From positions 1 through 64,000 of the forward strand of contig NZ_QURB01000008.1 in NCBI RefSeq assembly GCF_003402975.1: DNA of 64,000 nucleotides, read 5' to 3'. How positions within the stretch are numbered: position 1 is the stretch's first letter; the number at the start of each line of letters is the position of its first letter. Below are positions 60,795 through 64,000 of this stretch, in pieces. A program made the translations under genes and the position numbers. The DNA is from Brumimicrobium aurantiacum. Lineage in GTDB: Bacteria > Bacteroidota > Bacteroidia > Flavobacteriales_D > Crocinitomicaceae. A model generated the notes under the pieces. That model was not told where the DNA came from and searched no databases. It saw nothing but the letters and a program-made list of their open reading frames with translations.

Positions 60795-62930
60795 ATGAAA
60801 AATAAACTCGTTTTATCGTTTGCCGTTTTCTTTTTCACTTTTTTCGCATTCAATGCGAATGCTCAAAGTGACAACAATGTTGAAAACGCCCCTAAAAAAT
60901 CTATTGGAACAATCAGTTCAAAAACAATAGAAAATGTTTCTTCAAGTTCAGCTGTAGAAGGTTTTAAAGTTTCTTGGAACCTAGATTATGAAGTTTTTCA
61001 AAAGCTAAAATCAGAAGGATATAAAGTTTTAATCAAATACAACACCAAAATTGGTGCTAAACGCCATGAAAAAGGATATGCAAATTCTGATTGGACTGAA
61101 TTAAAAGGAATTGATATTCATGAAACAAAGTACTCAATTAATAATCTAGCTGGTGAAGAATCATACGTGTTTAAAGTAGGAGTTTCTAATGGAACAGATA
61201 CTTTTTGGTCTGAGAAAAAATCAGCGAAAACAAAGAGAGGTTGGGGGATTTTTAAATTCTTAGTATTGATCGGTTCTTTGGGAATGTTCATTTATGGAAT
61301 GAAAATCATGAGTGAAGGTTTACAGCAAGCTGCTGGATCTAGACTACGTTATTTACTTGGTTCAATTACTTCAAATCGAGTGAAAGGTGTATTGACTGGT
61401 TTTGGAATTACTTCGATTGTTCAATCGTCTTCTGTAACAACTGTAATGACCGTTTCTTTCGTGAATGCAGGATTAATGACTTTAGTACAATCTGCAGGTG
61501 TAATGATGGGAGCCAATATCGGTACTACAATCACAGGATGGATTATTAATATTTTTGGATTTAAAGTAAGTATCGGTTCGTACGCTCTCGTATTAATTGC
61601 TATCGGTGCTCCTTTAATGTTCTTTGGAAAACAAAAAGTTAAAGCTTGGTCGAATGCTATTATCGGATTCTCTTTATTGTTTATGGGACTAGGATTCTTG
61701 AAAGATGCAGTTCCTGAATTGGGGCCTGACTCTTGGTTGGTTCAATTCTTTGTAGATTTTAAAGATATACCTTTCCTAAGTACATTGCTATTTGTTTTAC
61801 TTGGTACTTTTGTAACAGTAATCGTACAGTCTTCTTCAGCTGCAATGGCTTTAACAATGACTTTAGTTGCAGGTGGTATTATTCCTTTTGAAGTTGCAGC
61901 AGCAATGATTTTAGGGGAAAACATCGGTACAACAATTACTGCTGAGTTAGCCTCAACAATTGGTAATGTTCACGCAAAAAGATCAGCAAGAATTCACTCT
62001 TTATTTAACATTATTGGTGTTACTTGGGCTGTATTATTATTCCCTTTTATATTGGATGGTATTGAATATTTTATGACTGCAATTGGGACAGGAAATCCAT
62101 TTACTAACCCTAAAGAGCATGCCAATACTGGAATCGCAATTTTCCATACTACGTTTAACTTGTTGAATGTGTTTGTATTAATTTGGTTTGTGCCAAACTT
62201 GGTTCGTGTTGCAGAAAGAACAGTGAAGTCTAAAGGAGGTCAAGATGAAGAGTTCCACTTGGATTACATTGGAGCAGGATATATGTCTACTCCTGATTTA
62301 TCTATGCTGGAAGCGAAGAAGGAGATTGCTAAATTTGGTGAATTAACAAGTAGAATGTCAGGTTTTTCTCGTGAATTATTGTTCGAGAAGAGTAGAAAGA
62401 ATCAACAAAAATTAATCGATCGTATTGCTAAATATGAAGAGATTACGGATAGAGTTGAAATCGAGGTAGCAAATTATCTAGGTAAAATTTCTGAAGGGGA
62501 ATTGAGTGTAGATACTGCTGTGAGAATTCGTGGAATGAACAGTATCGTAAATGACCTTGAAAGAATTGGTGATGTTTTCTACCAAATTTCAAAAGGCTTG
62601 GAAAGAAAAGCAGAGGATAAAATTTGGTTTACACCACAACAAAGAGAGCGTTTAGCAGAGTTGTTTGATTTAGTTGATGAAGCATTTGTAGTGATGATTG
62701 AAAACCTTAACATGCATTCTGCAGATGTGAGTTTAGACGCAGCAATTGCAATTGAAGAGAAAATCAACGCTAAGCGTGATGAAATAAGAAGTGAATACCT
62801 TGACGCACTTTCTAACGATGAAGAGGTTCACATGAAAGGAGGAATTATTTACAATGATATCTTTGCTTCACTAGAAAAAGTTGGAGATCATATTATCAAT
62901 GTTTCTGAAGGAATTGTTGGTAAAGTGTAA
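60795..62930 (+). CDS. Na/phosphate cotransporter with N-terminal FN3-like and C-terminal PhoU-like domains
   Basis: 711 residues. Signal peptide MKNKLVLSFAVFFFTFFAFNANAQ, a fibronectin-III-like domain (about 52-142), then two Na/Pi cotransport repeats with the paired QSSS motifs (Gln210-Ser213 and about 345-348) across eight or so membrane segments, and a helical PhoU-like domain (about 495-705). The transporter imports phosphate with sodium; the PhoU-like part should be cytoplasmic and regulate it. The secreted FN3-like domain in front of the membrane part is an uncommon addition for this family and would lie in the periplasm. The partial porin gene at 63829 supports a phosphate theme. A good terminator follows. 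Confidence 0.92.
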   Translation: MKNKLVLSFAVFFFTFFAFNANAQSDNNVENAPKKSIGTISSKTIENVSSSSAVEGFKVSWNLDYEVFQKLKSEGYKVLIKYNTKIGAKRHEKGYANSDWTELKGIDIHETKYSINNLAGEESYVFKVGVSNGTDTFWSEKKSAKTKRGWGIFKFLVLIGSLGMFIYGMKIMSEGLQQAAGSRLRYLLGSITSNRVKGVLTGFGITSIVQSSSVTTVMTVSFVNAGLMTLVQSAGVMMGANIGTTITGWIINIFGFKVSIGSYALVLIAIGAPLMFFGKQKVKAWSNAIIGFSLLFMGLGFLKDAVPELGPDSWLVQFFVDFKDIPFLSTLLFVLLGTFVTVIVQSSSAAMALTMTLVAGGIIPFEVAAAMILGENIGTTITAELASTIGNVHAKRSARIHSLFNIIGVTWAVLLFPFILDGIEYFMTAIGTGNPFTNPKEHANTGIAIFHTTFNLLNVFVLIWFVPNLVRVAERTVKSKGGQDEEFHLDYIGAGYMSTPDLSMLEAKKEIAKFGELTSRMSGFSRELLFEKSRKNQQKLIDRIAKYEEITDRVEIEVANYLGKISEGELSVDTAVRIRGMNSIVNDLERIGDVFYQISKGLERKAEDKIWFTPQQRERLAELFDLVDEAFVVMIENLNMHSADVSLDAAIAIEEKINAKRDEIRSEYLDALSNDEEVHMKGGIIYNDIFASLEKVGDHIINVSEGIVGKV

Positions 62931-62952
62931 TTGATTTACATCATCTTTTTTG

Positions 62953-62988
62953 AAAGGCTGTTTCGATTTATTCGGAGCAGCCTTTTTC
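62953..62988 (+). terminator. rho-independent terminator after the Na/Pi gene
   Basis: AAAGGCTG (62953-62960) and CAGCCTTT (62978-62985) with a short T-run, 22 bp after the stop. Confidence 0.8.
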
Positions 62989-63285
62989 TTTATCCCCTTT
63001 ATATGTGCTTACTTCAAACGATTTTGTCACAGTGATTTTTTCCAAACATCTTCAATTATTAAATAAATGGTAAAGTTCAAGGTTTGCTTTTGATGCCACA
63101 CAAATCTATTTTAAACCAATTGCTTTGAAAAACAGTATTTTACTCTTGATTTGGCAATGACTAATTATGTAAACTTATGAGAAAAGCTCAATTAAAAACA
63201 GCAACTGTTTACTTCCGTTCATTTTCAAAAGGAAACTAAGTTGTTGAAGTAGTTACACCAAATTCGATTGGACATTCAAAACTAG
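62989..63285. other. decayed non-coding stretch
   Basis: No intact gene. The last part (63220-63297) is related to 63743-63820; frames there read VVEVVTPNSIGH and VVKVAIANPIEH but are broken by stops, so both look like remnants of one duplicated coding sequence. Confidence 0.45.
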
Positions 63286-63711
63286 TTGGGATATGATTCG
63301 ATTAACTCCTTTTTTTGTTTGTTATCAAATGTGGGTATGACTCAATTCAATTCAGTCTTTGAAATTCCGAGTAACTTCAGTGGTTTTGATACTAAGGCTT
63401 TTGAAACAAATGATAACGGTCAATTAATGATTGTTTCAGGACCATATGATGGAAATCCAACAACAGTTGTAAAGGTATATAATAGTGTAGATTATGGTCA
63501 ATCTTGGGATTCAACCTTATTTCTTAATCAATCTATGAAGCGAGATAATGCCTGTGTAGCTGAAGAGCGGAACTTGTGATTTGCCATACAAATCAATGTG
63601 TATTCAACAACCAATTTTCCAGACTATCAAAGAAAAGTACTACATTTAACTTTGGATAATGGTTTTATTTGGACAGAAAAAACCCATGACTCAATGCAAG
63701 GGTTTAATTAA
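63286..63711 (+). pseudogene. fragment of an Asp-box (BNR) surface protein with in-frame stop
   Basis: An open frame with VVKVYNSVDYGQSW (an Asp-box, S-x-D-x-G-x-x-W) runs to a TGA at 63577-63579; reading continues in the same frame as FAIQINVYSTTNFPD up to TAA at 63709, with a second degenerate turn LDNGFIWTEK. There is no signal peptide and no plausible start (the track of 63286 begins with TTG; ATG at 63337). Asp-boxes occur in sialidase-like and T9SS surface propellers. I read it as a decayed fragment of such a gene. Confidence 0.6.
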
Positions 63712-63742
63712 GTGAGGTCACTATCCAATTTCCTCAAAGCAT

Positions 63743-63820
63743 TCATTTTGAAAAAGAAGCTATGTTGTTAAAGTCGCTATAGCAAACCCGATTGAACATT
63801 TAAGAGTAGTAAGGATTTAA
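63743..63820 (+). repeat. degenerate direct repeat of 63220-63297
   Basis: The two stretches align without gaps over about 78 bp at roughly 70 percent identity (CATTTT-AAAA-GAA-CTA-GTTGTT, GATTG-ACATT). They bracket the Asp-box fragment. Confidence 0.5.
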
Positions 63821-63828
63821 TTTAGCAA

Positions 63829-64000
63829 TTAAAACCCAAACTCTACTTGAACTCTCCACATTAGCGCATCATCAGTAAATTGATTTTCATAATATCCTAA
63901 ATCTGTTTGAACTTTTAAACTATGTTCGCGGATATATTTAGAAACAGCAATGACATAATTATTTGTCTCAGTTCCTACGCTTAAGTTTTGAGGAGACAAG
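63829..64000 (-). CDS. C-terminal end of a porin (phosphate-selective OprP-like), partial
   Basis: The minus frame is open from base 64000 to a TAA at 63829-63831, giving about 56 residues: SVGTETNNYVIAVSKYIRE, then HSLKVQTDLGYYENQF and a final strand MWRVQVEFGF ending in Phe. This is the usual C-terminal pattern of trimeric porins of the OprO/OprP family (strand, turn, HNLKLQ-type strand, terminal aromatic). The rest is outside the window. With the Na/Pi cotransporter 900 bp away, a phosphate or polyphosphate role is plausible but inferred. Confidence 0.6.
   Translation of the reverse strand, partial: LSPQNLSVGTETNNYVIAVSKYIREHSLKVQTDLGYYENQFTDDALMWRVQVEFGF

Noticed and set aside
1-64000. 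CRISPR array, prophage, integrase or toxin-antitoxin system
   Set aside because: No regularly spaced repeats, phage structural genes, recombinases or recognisable toxin pairs were seen on either strand.

Overview
The window reads as chromosome of a low-GC member of the phylum Bacteroidota, order Flavobacteriales; a Crocinitomicaceae/Fluviicola-like bacterium is my best guess from gene content, not from a search. Support: several surface proteins end in type IX secretion (T9SS) type A sorting domains; two probable T9SS parts (a PorE-like TPR/propeller/OmpA protein and a PorG-like DUF6089 barrel) are present; there are SusC-type and other TonB-dependent receptors and a DUF4249 lipoprotein; and many genes carry the Bacteroidota -7 promoter motif TAnnTTTG, which also corrects several start codons. 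No rRNA, intact tRNA, CRISPR array, integrase or transposase was seen.

Layout. 1-2150: tandem barrel paralogues around what looks like the tail of a T9SS-sorted surface protein. 2.2-10.9 kb: an M36 metalloprotease and an SGNH hydrolase (both T9SS cargo), then a PASTA protein, a large T9SS surface protein and an RluD-type pseudouridine synthase. 11.1-17.4 kb: the PorE-like protein, a minus-strand pdxJ-hydrolase pair, then CBS protein-nadK-porG. 17.4-25.7 kb: mainly minus strand, with a polytopic membrane protein, 3-hydroxyanthranilate dioxygenase, DUF4168 protein, MFS transporter, a barrel and a TonB receptor, plus a plus-strand YdjM-type membrane hydrolase. 25.7-27 kb: small ORFs and a hairpin-rich repeat-like stretch. 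27-30.7 kb: a DEAD-box RNA helicase with an RGG tail, then typA.

30.7-36.0 kb is the most rearranged part. Two copies of a small lipoprotein gene, 99 percent identical over 254 bp, flank a 5'-truncated DNA-repair ATPase remnant and a DUF4249/TonB-receptor pair. The second copy carries a decayed piece of the typA terminator, so it was probably copied from the typA side. 36-41.5 kb: folD, a pair of small membrane proteins sharing a motif, a PhnA-type zinc-ribbon protein, a cluster of hairpins, a serine hydrolase lipoprotein and a barrel. 41.7-49.5 kb: M3 oligopeptidase, DUF5606 protein, two divergent subtilases and an unrecognised protein with about nine regular repeats that I read as a beta-propeller. 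49.6-57.1 kb: MarC protein, a flavin oxidoreductase plus a membrane iron-sulfur protein (probable electron-transfer pair), and a three-gene glycosyltransferase operon. 57.1-64 kb: unknown protein, DUF4301 protein, methyltransferase, a Cys-rich protein, a Na/phosphate cotransporter with an extra secreted domain, a decayed Asp-box surface protein and the end of a porin that may be phosphate-selective.

I see no classic defence island or complete mobile element. The best candidates for undescribed biology are the repeat-protein at 48.4 kb, the paired membrane proteins at 37.4-38.3 kb, the converted lipoprotein pair, and several unexplained hairpin or repeat loci (20.1, 26.4, 39.1 and 43.5 kb).
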